Shown here piece after piece: positions 33,501-42,200 of a stretch of DNA of 64,000 nucleotides. The notes beneath the pieces were generated by a model. It had not been told where the DNA came from, searched no databases, and worked only from the letters and a program-made list of their open reading frames with translations. Origin of the DNA: Prorocentrum cordatum (taxonomy: Eukaryota; Sar; Dinophyceae; Prorocentrales; Prorocentraceae); contig CAUYUJ010017924.1 of the NCBI GenBank assembly GCA_963575745.1, positions 35,001 to 99,000 on the forward strand, given 5' to 3'. Both the position numbers and the translations under genes were made by a program. The first letter of the stretch is position 1. Each line of letters begins with the position of its first letter.

Positions 33501-36500
33501 AAGGAGGAAGGAGGAAGGAGGAGGAGGAGGAGGACCCCCTTCCCCTTCTAATTACTTGTGGTGGTGGCGGTGGAAAACTAGCCCACCACCAGGGGTATGT
33601 GAGAGGGGGTCGGTACAATGGAAACCCATGCCAAGAACCACCCTGCTTGCCTCCAGGGTGCCCTGGGTTTCTCTTGGGTTTCGATGGTCTTGCCGTGGAA
33701 AGCGTGACGTTCCCGCAGGACAAAAATGCATGCACGTCCTGGGGTCTCAGGGTTTCTTGTGGCAGGTTTCTTGTGGACTGGCCTCCACCGTATCGTTTAA
33801 CCAGTCACCCCCCTTCCCATCCCGATCCCCGCCTTCCCACCACCGCAGTTGGGGATTATTTAATCGCTTCGCTCATTCCGCCGGCCCTCGAGCGCTCTAT
33901 GGGGCCTCTTTGAAGCCTCTTTGGGGCCTCTTTGGGACCTCCTAGGGGCCTCTTGCGGGCCTCTTGGGGGTCTCTTGGGGCACTAAGGGTAGCTCTTTGG
34001 GAGATGTTACAGTATCGGGAGCATAGCTCGCGCGCCGCTGCCTTGGGCTCAAGGCACGCGCGCCCTATTTGCCCGGACACCGCGAGTGTTCGCTATGTGC
34101 TGGAAAGATCATTACATCGATCTTATCCTATCTTATCCGCCCACCCCTCATACTGTACCTTCACAGCTACAGCAGAGCGATGGACGCTATTTGCCATCCG
34201 ATGTCCACGGTCAGCGCCTTGGAATCGGATGCTATATGACAGGCTATATGCCCTATTTGAGTTACCAGGCTCACTTTCGACTGGGGCTGCTTGGCGGCGT
34301 CTTGGGGCCCCCTTGGGCCTCTTGGGAGGCTCTTGGGGGCCTCTTGGGGCGGGGTAGTCGAGTGCACCCCCCTCGGAGGCCACGATCCTTGTGAGGGGTG
34401 TCGAAAAAAGGCCCTCAAAACCATCTCAGGGTAGACTTGGTCGGGCTGCGGTCGGGATACTTTTCGCCGGGGGACCCCCAGGGGCCGCCCCGCGCGCGCG
34501 AACTAGAAATACTGTTAACCAGTTACTGGAGATCTTAGCACGCCTCTGGCCCGTTGGGCCGGCGAATTCCCCTCGAAATCCGAAGGGGACCGCCTCTATC
34601 CCCATCCAGGGGGGTACATCGGCCAGTGGGGCAGGACCGATGCTGCTGTCTTTCGAGGTCCGAGGCTTTCGGACGCGTTCGTCGGTTCTCGGCGGTTTCC
34701 CAGCCTCGGGAAGGCCAGCAGCAGGGACGTTCAGCCGAGAGCGTTCCGGGGGTGCCCGGATCGCCCCGAGAGGCCGCAGAAACGGGGCCGATACCCCTAC
34801 CCTTGCCTTCGTTTTGGCATTTTCGGGTCTCGTGGGAGGCCCTCGTCGCCAGCGCTGGATTCTTCTCGAAGTTTTGGCCAGAATGCATCCCAGGTTCAAG
34901 TCGGGCACGTCCCTCTACAGGAGGAACAAGCAAGAATGGTAAAAACATAATATGGGCACGTTTTTTTGTGGTTCGTGTGAATATATTGTTCGCCCGTAGG
35001 GGGATCTATTTCTGGGTATGGTTCGACTATCTTCCATTCTCTTCCAAGACCCGCCTGCAGGGGGACACGCCCGACCTGATCCCAGGCATCTGGTATCCCC
35101 AGGACCGTGGCCACCGGCGGCCCAAACGACAGCTGGACCTTCGCAGAGGCGGCCTGCACGCACCTGCGGAGCTCGGGGAGGAGCAACGAGCTGCATCAGC
35201 ACAGACTTTCGGCGGTCCGCGAGGAGGGTGAGGAGGAGGAGGAGGAGGAGGAGGAGGAGGAGGAGGAGGAGGAGGAGGAGGAGGAGGAGGAGGAGGAGGA
35301 GGAGGAGGAGGAGGAGTGGGAGGAAGATTTCCTGCATCGGCGCTGGACCCCAATGGCGTTGCCTCTGGCATCGCCCCTGGCGCGCTCCGCCTGCTAGGAG
35401 GGGGGTCCAGCGCCGATGCAAGAAGTCCGCGCGGAGCTCCAATGATTCTTGTTTGTGCATTGGAATTCAGGCGGTCGCAAACATGGATCAAGGGGGCGTG
35501 TATTAGCGACGAGTCCCGTTTCCATGGGAAATCGCGGATTTCCGCCGCCGACCGAGGCGGCACCGGCCGCATTTTGGGGAGGGCACCTCCCCCGATCCAT
35601 GGATTTGGCGACCGCGCGCTAAATCCATGGATCGCTAGTCCATGTTTGCGCGCCCCCGAGGAATGGCGCCAAGCTTGTGTACTCGAACCCGGACTGGTTC
35701 GAGGTGACCGCCGCGGGCGATTACAAGTTTGGGTGCCCAATGCCAACGGTGAACCTGCTCACGCAGGTCACTGGCTGCCGGGCCTACAACCTGGGCAAGC
35801 CCAACCCGTACATGCTGCGGATCGGTACGATCGAAGCGGGTGTGGAAAGAATGGGGACGTCGATCGACAGCAGTTCTTATACGTTTTGAGCAGGGATCGC
35901 TGTCGGTGTCGTCGCGGACGTCCATTTGAGGCGAAAGGTCGCCTGCCCAACAGCGGCCGCTATCCGATGTGGACAACATTTGCTCTTCGGCATTGTGCCC
36001 ATTTGTTCCATGCCCCTGGGCGCGCCACGAGGAGGGCTCAGAGTCAGATGGTGGACTCGATCCTGCAGCCGCTGTCCGAGTCCCAGCGCAGTTTCGTGCA
36101 CGGGCAGATCGATCCCAGCGACGTGCTGTTCGTCTCGGAGGAGGGTCAGGGGAGACAACGGTGGCCCTCCCGCCTGGCCCAATCCGCTTAAGCCGCTTAA
36201 GACCCGCACCTGGGCCCCTCTCGCGATCCATCCTGGCCCTCTCTTCGAGGCGGATGCAGCCGTGCTGTCGAGAAGCCCCCGCGAGGCCCCAGGGAGGACG
36301 AGCAACGCCAGGGAGGGCCGCTGTTTTCTCGACGGGGCCTCCTCCGATCGTCGGGGACTCCATCGACACCGACCTGCGCATGGCCGTCGAGAACGGCATC
36401 GACGCCGCGCTGGTGCTGAGCGGCACCTCCACGCTGCGCGGGCTGGCCGCGTGTGCCATCCAGCCGGAGTTTGTCTTCGACAGCATCCGCCACCTCCACG

Positions 36501-37186
36501 AGGCCTTCCAGGACGGAGCGCTGCAGAAGGGCGCTCGAGAAACAGCAGCGTGCATCACAGTTTTGCTCCGGGCGTTCCCCACCCGAGGACGCGAGGCGGG
36601 ATGCCCAGGCAGCGGCGGCACACTTTGGGCCTGGCGGCCGAGGTATGCAGTCGTCTTTTCGGCCGCGGTGCACGTGGTGTGCGAGGCGTGTCGGGGGAGC
36701 TTTCGGCCCGCGCCCTCCTCTTGGGTCGGCGCTGCGCGCCAGCTGCCCGCGCCAGGGGCCCGCGCCAGGGAGCTCCAGCGCCGACCCGAGCACTCCGCGC
36801 GGCCCCCCCAGAGGCGATGCCCTCGCCGCTTCCCCTCCCCCCCCGATCGGGGGCAACGACAGGGGGGGGTCAGGCAGAAGGGGGGATGCATCGACCCCCA
36901 AACGCCCATTGATCGCCGATAGGGGCCCGATAGCCCCAACCCGCCCAGGAAGGTGCGGATTCACCATGGGAGGCCTATCGCCGATCTATCGGCGATGCAT
37001 CGCCCATTCCCTATCTCGCCCTGAGGTCGACGCCCTGGTAGTGGGGGGAGCGTCGACCTGAGGTCGACGCTCCCCCCATTATCCTTATCCCCCCCTGTCG
37101 TTGCCCCTCATCCCCTCCCCCCCGAGGACGGCACGCTGCAGAAGGGCACGCCCAACTTCCGCATCCAGGCCAGCGGCGCGGCGTAG
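30526..37186 (+). CDS. HAD-superfamily phosphatase (phosphoglycolate/4-nitrophenyl phosphatase-like), nine exons
   Basis: Exons inferred by homology and phase: 30526-30657, 30867-30963, 31824-31903, 33166-33290, 35103-35180, 35661-35820, 36048-36131, 36350-36511, 37127-37186. Together they give 978 nt, 325 residues plus TAG, the usual size for this family. All four HAD motifs are present: FLLDMDGVL (nucleophile and acid Asp), VITNE (Thr), GKPNPYM (Lys), and VGDSIDTD (Mg-binding Asp). The cap region carries IYTAANSVGDFL, VIGEAGVL, CDFVVVG, LVYSNPDWF. The family dephosphorylates small phosphoesters such as 2-phosphoglycolate; the substrate here is not determinable. There is no clear targeting peptide. 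Exon 1 could begin later, at AG 30549-30550, rather than at ATG 30526. The gene lies inside RACK1 intron 2 on the same strand. Introns 1, 3 and 7 lack AG and are TIR elements; introns 4, 5 and 8 are GA-AG; intron 2 is GT-AG; intron 6 ends in AG but its donor is unclear. Confidence 0.9.
30659..30865 (+). mobile_element. Introner-like element, family IE1 copy 1 (phosphatase intron 1)
   Basis: 207 bp with perfect 12-bp terminal inverted repeats TCGGAGGAGGGC / GCCCTCCTCCGA. The flanks share only CC. Removing 30658-30866 joins AGC to CTC and restores the HAD sequence ...ARESS-LPFTVITNE in frame. The boundaries cannot be slid to give AG at the end. The right 110 bp is homologous to the element at 36135-36347: GGATGCAGCCGTG, GAGGCCCCAGG, CGCCAGGGAGGGCC. 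Confidence 0.85.
31643..31797. repeat. Foldback family F3, copy 3 (in phosphatase intron 2)
   Basis: Left GTCGGGCACATCCCTCTGCAG, right CCTGTATGACGACACGCCCGGCC (inverted, imperfect). Lies just upstream of the intron 2 acceptor at 31822-31823. Confidence 0.7.
31998..32165. repeat. Interspersed repeat F8, copy 1
   Basis: CCCATCCCC ... CAGTTTGGGGTACACCCCTC ... GAAACCCGAAGGGAACGGCC ... AAATCGGCCAGT ... GGATGGGGATCGG.TAAACGAT. The ends are inverted. Homologues at about 34500-34640 and 54485-54665. Confidence 0.75.
32900..33140. repeat. Foldback element, GATGCATCGGCGATG family, copy 3
   Basis: GGGGTCGGAGCAGATGGGGTC with GGAGGATCGCGCCGCATCGC at left is mirrored by GCGGCGCGATCCTCC ... GACCCCATC at right. 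The centre holds tandem GATGCATCGCC units. It lies at the right end of phosphatase intron 3. Confidence 0.75.
33360..33535. repeat. (GGA)n / GGAAGGA tract in phosphatase intron 4
   Basis: Purine-only tract. Intron 4 (33291-35102, GA-AG) also holds a CTCTTGGGG minisatellite at 33898-33990 and 34285-34355. Confidence 0.9.
34500..34800. repeat. Repeat F8 copy 2 followed by the 14745-type repeat
   Basis: 34500-34640 matches the F8 family (TTCCCCTCGAAATCCGAAGG, ATCCCCATCCAGGGGGG, ATCGGCCAGTGGGG). 34650-34800 matches 14745-14880. Confidence 0.6.
34894..35088. repeat. Foldback family F3, copy 4 (end of phosphatase intron 4)
   Basis: Left GTCGGGCACGTCCCTCTACAG, right CTGCAGGGGGACACGCCCGAC. It ends 14 bases before the intron 4 acceptor. 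Confidence 0.8.
35323..35462. repeat. Foldback family F1, copy 4 (left arm shortened)
   Basis: GATTTCCTGCATCGGCGCTGG is mirrored by CCAGCGCCGATGCAAGAAG and CGCGCGGAGCTCC. The left arm is cut by the (GAG)n tract at 35227-35315. In phosphatase intron 5. Confidence 0.75.
35474..35660. repeat. Interspersed foldback F6, copy 2 (3' part of phosphatase intron 5)
   Basis: Nearly identical over about 185 bp to 27690-27872. Its right end ...GCGCGCCCCCGAG coincides with the intron 5 acceptor, so the element appears to supply the 3' splice site. Confidence 0.8.
35823..36015. repeat. Foldback family F7, copy 2 (most of phosphatase intron 6)
   Basis: ACGATCGAAGCGGGTGTGG ... AGCAGTTCTTATAC ... GGGATCGCTGTCGGTGTCG ... 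CAACAGCGGCCGCTAT ... ACAACATTTGCTCTTCGGC. It starts within three bases of the exon end and fills most of the 227-bp intron 35821-36047. The extra 30 bases at the right end carry the CAG acceptor. Confidence 0.8.
36135..36347 (+). mobile_element. Introner-like element, family IE1 copy 2 (phosphatase intron 7)
   Basis: 213 bp with 10-bp perfect terminal inverted repeats TCGGAGGAGG / CCTCCTCCGA. Flanked by TCGTC at 36130-36134 and 36348-36352. Removing it with one TCGTC gives GTG CTG TTC GTC GGG GAC, i.e. the HAD motif DVLFVGDSIDTD. Any sliding within the duplication fails to end in AG; one alignment starts with GT and ends with TC. Homologous to 30659-30865. Confidence 0.9.
36511..37147 (+). 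repeat. 22-bp imperfect direct repeat bracketing phosphatase intron 8
   Basis: GGACGG(AG)CGCTGCAGAAGG at 36511-36532 and GGACGG(CA)CGCTGCAGAAGG at 37126-37147 match at 20 of 22 bases. The GA-AG intron 36512-37126 lies between. The intron carries the inverted GGGGGCAACGACAGGGGGG / CCCCCCTGTCGTTGCCCC element at about 36848-37107, with GTCGACC hairpins at 37025-37075. Confidence 0.75.
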
Positions 37187-37795
37187 AGCCTGGCGCGGCG
37201 CGGCCCCTCCCCCGGGCCCCGGAGGGCGGCCGCCGCGCAGAGGGCGGCTTCGGCGCCGTCCGGGCCGAAGCCGCGCCTCGCGCGTGGCGCGCCCTGCGCG
37301 TGGCGCGCCCTGCGCGCCGCGGGCCGTCCAGGCACTTCCGCGGCGCTGCGGCGGCGCGGGCGCGGCGGTTCTGCGGCGGGCCCTGCGCGCGGGGCCGCGT
37401 CGGCGCCGGAGCAGCGCCGGGTCGAGCGGCGCCGGAGCGGCGCGGGGCCGAGGGGCGCTGGAGCGGCGCGGGGCCGAGGGGCGCCAGAGCGGCGCGGGGG
37501 CCGCGGCGCCGGAGCGGCACGGGGGAGGGGGGGGGGCGTCGGGCCGAGAGGGAGGGCGGGGGGTGCTCCCCGCGGCCGCAGCTCCGCCGGCCTCCGGGTC
37601 CTCACCGCTGCTGTCCTCACTCCTCTCTCCGTCTCCCTTCCGCACTTCTCAGTCCCCCCCCCTCCTGCGCCCTCATCCGCCCCCCTCCACCACTCTGCCC
37701 CTCCTCCTGCGCCTTCGCATTGCTCCTCCTCCTCCTCCTCCTCCTGCTCCTCCTCCTCCTCCTCCTCCTCCTCCTCCTCCTCCTCCTCCTTCCGT
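37187..37795. other. 3' flank of the phosphatase gene, no gene seen
   Basis: Very GC-rich (GGCGC/GAGCGGCG words) with partly repeated GGGCCGAGGGGCGC units at 37440-37490, then CT-rich and (TCC)n at 37725-37790 directly before the spliced-leader sequence. Confidence 0.5.
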
Positions 37796-37817
37796 TCCGT
37801 AGCCATTTTGGCTCAAG
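37796..37817 (+). other. Dinoflagellate spliced-leader sequence at the 5' end of LINE-2
   Basis: All 22 bases match the conserved dinoflagellate spliced leader (TCCGTAGCCATTTTGGC then TCAAG). The SL is normally added to mRNAs by trans-splicing. It lacks its SL-RNA downstream intron (no GT follows; ATG follows directly), so this is a relict in reverse-transcribed mRNA rather than an SL-RNA gene. Confidence 0.9.
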
Positions 37818-37978
37818 ATGCCTTTCGTGCGGGCGGAGCCCGCATTGGCTGAACTGGATACCGCTAGTCCGCGGCAGTGCCAGGGTGCTTGCGCCCGACA
37901 TCCTCTTTGCGAGGGCTGGTCCGCCCCAGTCCATCGCCTGCCCCCTTCACTGGGAGAGCAGCCTTCCTCGCATCAGCC

Positions 37979-39283
37979 ATGGGAGGCGGCGGCAAGAAGG
38001 GCGGCGGTCGCTCGGCTCCAGCGGCAGGGGCCAAGACGATGTACATCACATGCACTTCCTGCAGATTCCGCTGGAACTTCAAGAACAACCACTGGTGCTA
38101 CCAGTGCGGAGGCGCCATGGTGCCGAGCCCTTCGGAGGACAAGCGTCCCCGCGGCCAGTGGGTTTGGGGCCCGCCGCAGGCGGTCGCAACGCCTCCTCCC
38201 GAGGCAGAGCCTGCGGCAGAGGCCCCTGCGGCTCCTCCCTGGGCTCAAGCAGGAGGCAAGGGCGCCAAGGGACCACCTTTGCCCCGGCCCGCGCCGAAGG
38301 CCCAGGCCGTCCAGCGTCGGCCATGGGTCTACCAGCAGGCGGGCTGGGTGCCTCATGGTGGCCGTGAGGGGCAGCAGCAGCAGCAGCAGCAGCCTGCCCA
38401 GGTCGCTGACCCCTTCGAGTTCTTCGAGAAGGAGCTTGGCTCGGACTGCGACGAGCTTCTCAAGCTCAAGGCGGCGGTGCAGGCCAAGAAGGAGGCACAG
38501 GCAGCTGCTGCAGGCGCGGGTGCCCCGCAGAAGGCGCCACTCCTTGAGGAGGAAGTGCGGGCCAAAGGCGTGGCTTGCAGGAGGGCGCTGGCATGGCTTG
38601 AGACCTGCTCGGCCCGCGTTCTGGAGGGCCAGCAGTGGCTTGCTGACGCCCAGGCCGCAGAGGACGAGGCGGCCGCCAGCGCTCATGCGGCGCAGCAGGA
38701 CTGGGAGGCGGCCTGCGCCAAGCAGGTCAAGGCCTCGGCGCCGCCGTCAGCGGCGCCACCCTCTTCTTCGGCGATCAACCTTTCGACGCTCGTCGACGAG
38801 GGCTCGCTTCAGATCGTGGACGGGCCGCTGTTCGACCTCTCGGGCCTGGAGCTCGACGAGCAGGCGCGCGTGGACTGGGAGCGCATCAAGCAGGAGCTGG
38901 CCGACAGCGTCCAGACCAAGGTCCAGGAAGTCCTCGGACCCTCGGCGCAGCGCATCCTGGAGCTTCGTGAGGAGGCTCGCAAGCTGCGTGCCAGGGAGGA
39001 GGCCAAGCGCAGGCGCGTGGACGGCAGCGATGCGGCTGGCTCTGCTGCTGGCCCCGCTGCTGCTTCTGCAACTGACGGGGCTGGGCCTGCTGGCGCCGCT
39101 GCGGCAGCAGGTGCTCCAGCTGGGGCCGAGGCCATGCGCGCTGCTGCCAGAGCCAAGGCCAAGTCGGCCCAGGACGAGCTCTACGCTCAGCAGGAGGCCG
39201 CTTCCACCTCCGCAGAGGCCGCTCCTGGCGCTCCTGGCACCGTCCCCTCCCCTGCAGCATCAGGGGCCCCGCCCACAGCCTAA
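37979..39283 (+). CDS. LINE-2 ORF1 (zinc-ribbon, Ala/Gln-rich protein)
   Basis: 434 codons from ATG 37979 to TAA; upstream in-frame codons exist but no earlier ATG is convincing. Near the N-terminus, after a GGGGKKGGG stretch, is a C-x2-C...C-x2-C ribbon (CTSCRFRW...HWCYQCGG), plausibly for RNA binding. A Q-rich run follows at residue ~130, then helical, Glu/Ala-rich sequence (residues ~145-260) and an alanine/proline-rich tail. The frame is intact, unlike ORF2. The function is inferred from its position as the gag-like ORF of a LINE. Confidence 0.7.
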   Translation: MGGGGKKGGGRSAPAAGAKTMYITCTSCRFRWNFKNNHWCYQCGGAMVPSPSEDKRPRGQWVWGPPQAVATPPPEAEPAAEAPAAPPWAQAGGKGAKGPPLPRPAPKAQAVQRRPWVYQQAGWVPHGGREGQQQQQQQPAQVADPFEFFEKELGSDCDELLKLKAAVQAKKEAQAAAAGAGAPQKAPLLEEEVRAKGVACRRALAWLETCSARVLEGQQWLADAQAAEDEAAASAHAAQQDWEAACAKQVKASAPPSAAPPSSSAINLSTLVDEGSLQIVDGPLFDLSGLELDEQARVDWERIKQELADSVQTKVQEVLGPSAQRILELREEARKLRAREEAKRRRVDGSDAAGSAAGPAAASATDGAGPAGAAAAAGAPAGAEAMRAAARAKAKSAQDELYAQQEAASTSAEAAPGAPGTVPSPAASGAPPTA

Positions 39284-42200
39284 CGCAGATCGAGGGGCGC
39301 CGCGCCGAGTTTTGTCGGCATGCTGTTACGGCGGGCGCCCCTGGCCCTACCCAGTCGATTTCTTCCTCGACTCGGATGAGGGGCGCGCTTTTGGAAGCGA
39401 GACAACTACAGCACCGTTGGAGGTGAGCAGTTCGCCGACTGCGGCTCCTGGCTCGGCGTCACGGGCACCGCAGGCGAGACGTTCGTCGCGTTCTGCGTCG
39501 CGCGGAGCTTCGCCATCCCCGAGTGCGAGGATTTCGGCTACTCGCACTTCTTCGGGCGCATCGGGTCAAGCCTCGCTGACGGGTGCGCTTGGCGGGCTGG
39601 CGTATGCTGCCCTTAATGACAGCCCTCCCCCGAGGGCTGCGCCTCGCGCATCTACGGGGCCGCAGGCCTCTGTCCCTTCCTGCACGACGGCGCACCTGTA
39701 CGCCGCCGAGCTGGATCCGTTCGAGGAGCTGGAGCTGGAGGAGGTCAACGAGCGTTCCCACCAGGACTCGCCGTTCGAGGCGGAGGTTGGCCCTTCGCCA
39801 CCTGGCGTCACCGCCAGGCCTTCTGAGGCTAGGGCGGACCAGGCTGCCTCCAGCAGCGGCCCTACGTACCTTGAGGCTGACCTCAGCGCACCAGCAGCGC
39901 AGGCTTTGGCCGCTCCAGCCCCCTCCAAGCTCACATCCGACGAGAAAGATTTTTCGATCCTTTACGGTAACATCACTGAGTGGGGGCCTCAAGCGCAGCG
40001 TTATGTCAACACAGCCCCTTACTCTGTGTTTTGTCTGGTGGAGACTCATGTCACCGCCGCCGCGTTCCACTCCAAGACGGAGATCGAACTGGACAAAGAC
40101 GGTTGGAAGGTCTGCGCCACAGGGAGCACACCAACAGGACGAGGAGGCTCTTCTGGCGGTGAATGGGTCATGGCCAAGAAGCATCTGGCTACCACCTCGC
40201 TGCAGGCCATTCGGCAATATGCACAAGCTGCACGTCAACCTGATCCTATGCGCGGGTTCGCCGCCATGATCTTGCACTTGTCCTCGGGCAACCTGGTCTT
40301 GGTATCAGTTTATCTTTGGCCAGGATTGGGAGTTTCTGGCAGAAATCGCCAAGTGCTGGTTGCGTTAGCTTCTTTCCTTCATGGGCTTGCAGACCCTTGT
40401 TTGGTTATCGGTGACTGGAATATTTCACCAACTTCCTTGGAAGGATCTGGTTGGCCTGAAAAAAATTGGGGGCACACTCATTCTACCCGCTGACGTCAGC
40501 ACCACGTGCGACAAAGGGCAGGAGGGCTCTCTCATTGATTTCGCAATGGCCAAGAACGGAACATCTTCCAGATACCGAGTTCGGGCGCAGCCTCAGGTCC
40601 CGTGGAAGACGCACTGTGCACTGCAGGTTGACGTCCACGATGGCATGCGCAGATGGTGGTACCAGAAACTTTTGTTACCTGAACCGTTTCCAAAGGTAGC
40701 CAGACCCAAGCTCGCTTCGGGCCCCAGAAGCAAGAGGTCTATACTTCGAGCCCAACGGCAAGAGCAAGAACGGGCACGCGTACCACCCGATCTGCTGGAA
40801 GACTACGACGCACTACACCCTTCAAGGAGCACTTTGGACCCTGAGTCCCAGGTCTCTTTTCACATACCTTCAGACCTGTGGGAAGAGCAGCCCTCCAAGG
40901 AGGGGCTCAGCTCTCAATGTTGCAGCGTGGTCGAGTCTGAGTTGTTGGGCCAAATCAACGCACTTGGCCTTGGTGCCGTCACCAGGCAGTACGCGCGGTG
41001 GTCCTCAGGAGTGGAACGTGCTTACGCACTTCATCATCAGCTCAACCTTCGACAGCGGGCTCCACGCGCAGCTGGATTTTCTTTGCGATGGATGCAGACC
41101 AAAGCTACCCCAGGGCGAGTGCATATGACTGATGGAGCTGGAGAATGGTGGGGAACGGTTCTCACCTTGGTTCAAAGAACCATGGCTCTTCTACGACATG
41201 GCAAGGATCCTCGCCAGATATCTATTTGTACCGCAGCTGTTGGTCGCTACACCAACGACGCTAGCAGCTTCGACCCATTTGATTTCTTTGGTCCAGGCTC
41301 TGAGGGCACCGCTATCAGCAGCGGTGGATTTCTTGGTCGCGCGCAGTCGCTAGCGCCACTGAGATGGAGCGCGACGATTTTGCCTACTTAACCGAGAAGC
41401 TGGCCTGTCGTTCTCAGGCAAGATGCTTGACCTTGAGGCGGCATTCGTTCATCCGTTGGGCCAAGGGAGTTTGGACATCTAAGCCAGGCCTGCTCCACTC
41501 ATTGGTGAAGGAACCTAAGGCGGTCTCTGCCGACCCCTTAGTGGATGGGCGAGTCGTTGGAGACCCAACGGTCAGAATGGAACGCACCAGACCCACCTGG
41601 GAGAGACTCTGGCACGACCCAGTCGACTCTCAGGCCGACGTACTCGCCACGTTCAAGCGCCTGCACGCGCAGAGCCGCGAGGAGGAGCTGGATCCCGTCA
41701 GCGTCGAGCAGGTGGACAATGTTATCAGGGTTTTAGGCACCAGGGCATGCGGAGTTGACTCCATCACACCTCTGGACATCCAGCGACTTCCACTCGAAGG
41801 TCGGTGTGATTACTGCAGGCTTCTCAACAGCATTGAAGAACATGAAGTGTGGCCTGCTCAGATCTTGGCATCTATTGGAGCATTATTACCCAAACCCAAA
41901 GGAGGGGAGAGGGTCATTGGATTACTTCCAGAGACGGCGAAGATTTGGTCCCGCGTGAGAGCAGGCGTCACGTCCACATGGGCTAAGGAGCTCTCTGATT
42001 TCTGGGACACTGCAGTGGCGGGCAGCAGCTCGCTTCGAGCAGGTCTCTTGCGAGCGCTGCTCGATGAATCCGCAGTGGCGCTTGGCATCTCGGCGGCGAC
42101 CCTGCTCCTGGACTTCGAGAAGTTCTACGACTCGTTATCCTGGATCCTCATCGGCCAGGCTGCACTCGATCTCAAGTTCCCAGCGATTGTGGTGCTACTG

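Noticed and set aside
37796-37817. Spliced-leader RNA gene
   Set aside because: A gene would have a GT donor right after the 22-mer and an SL-RNA intron with an Sm site; ATG and coding sequence follow instead. The same holds at 45024.
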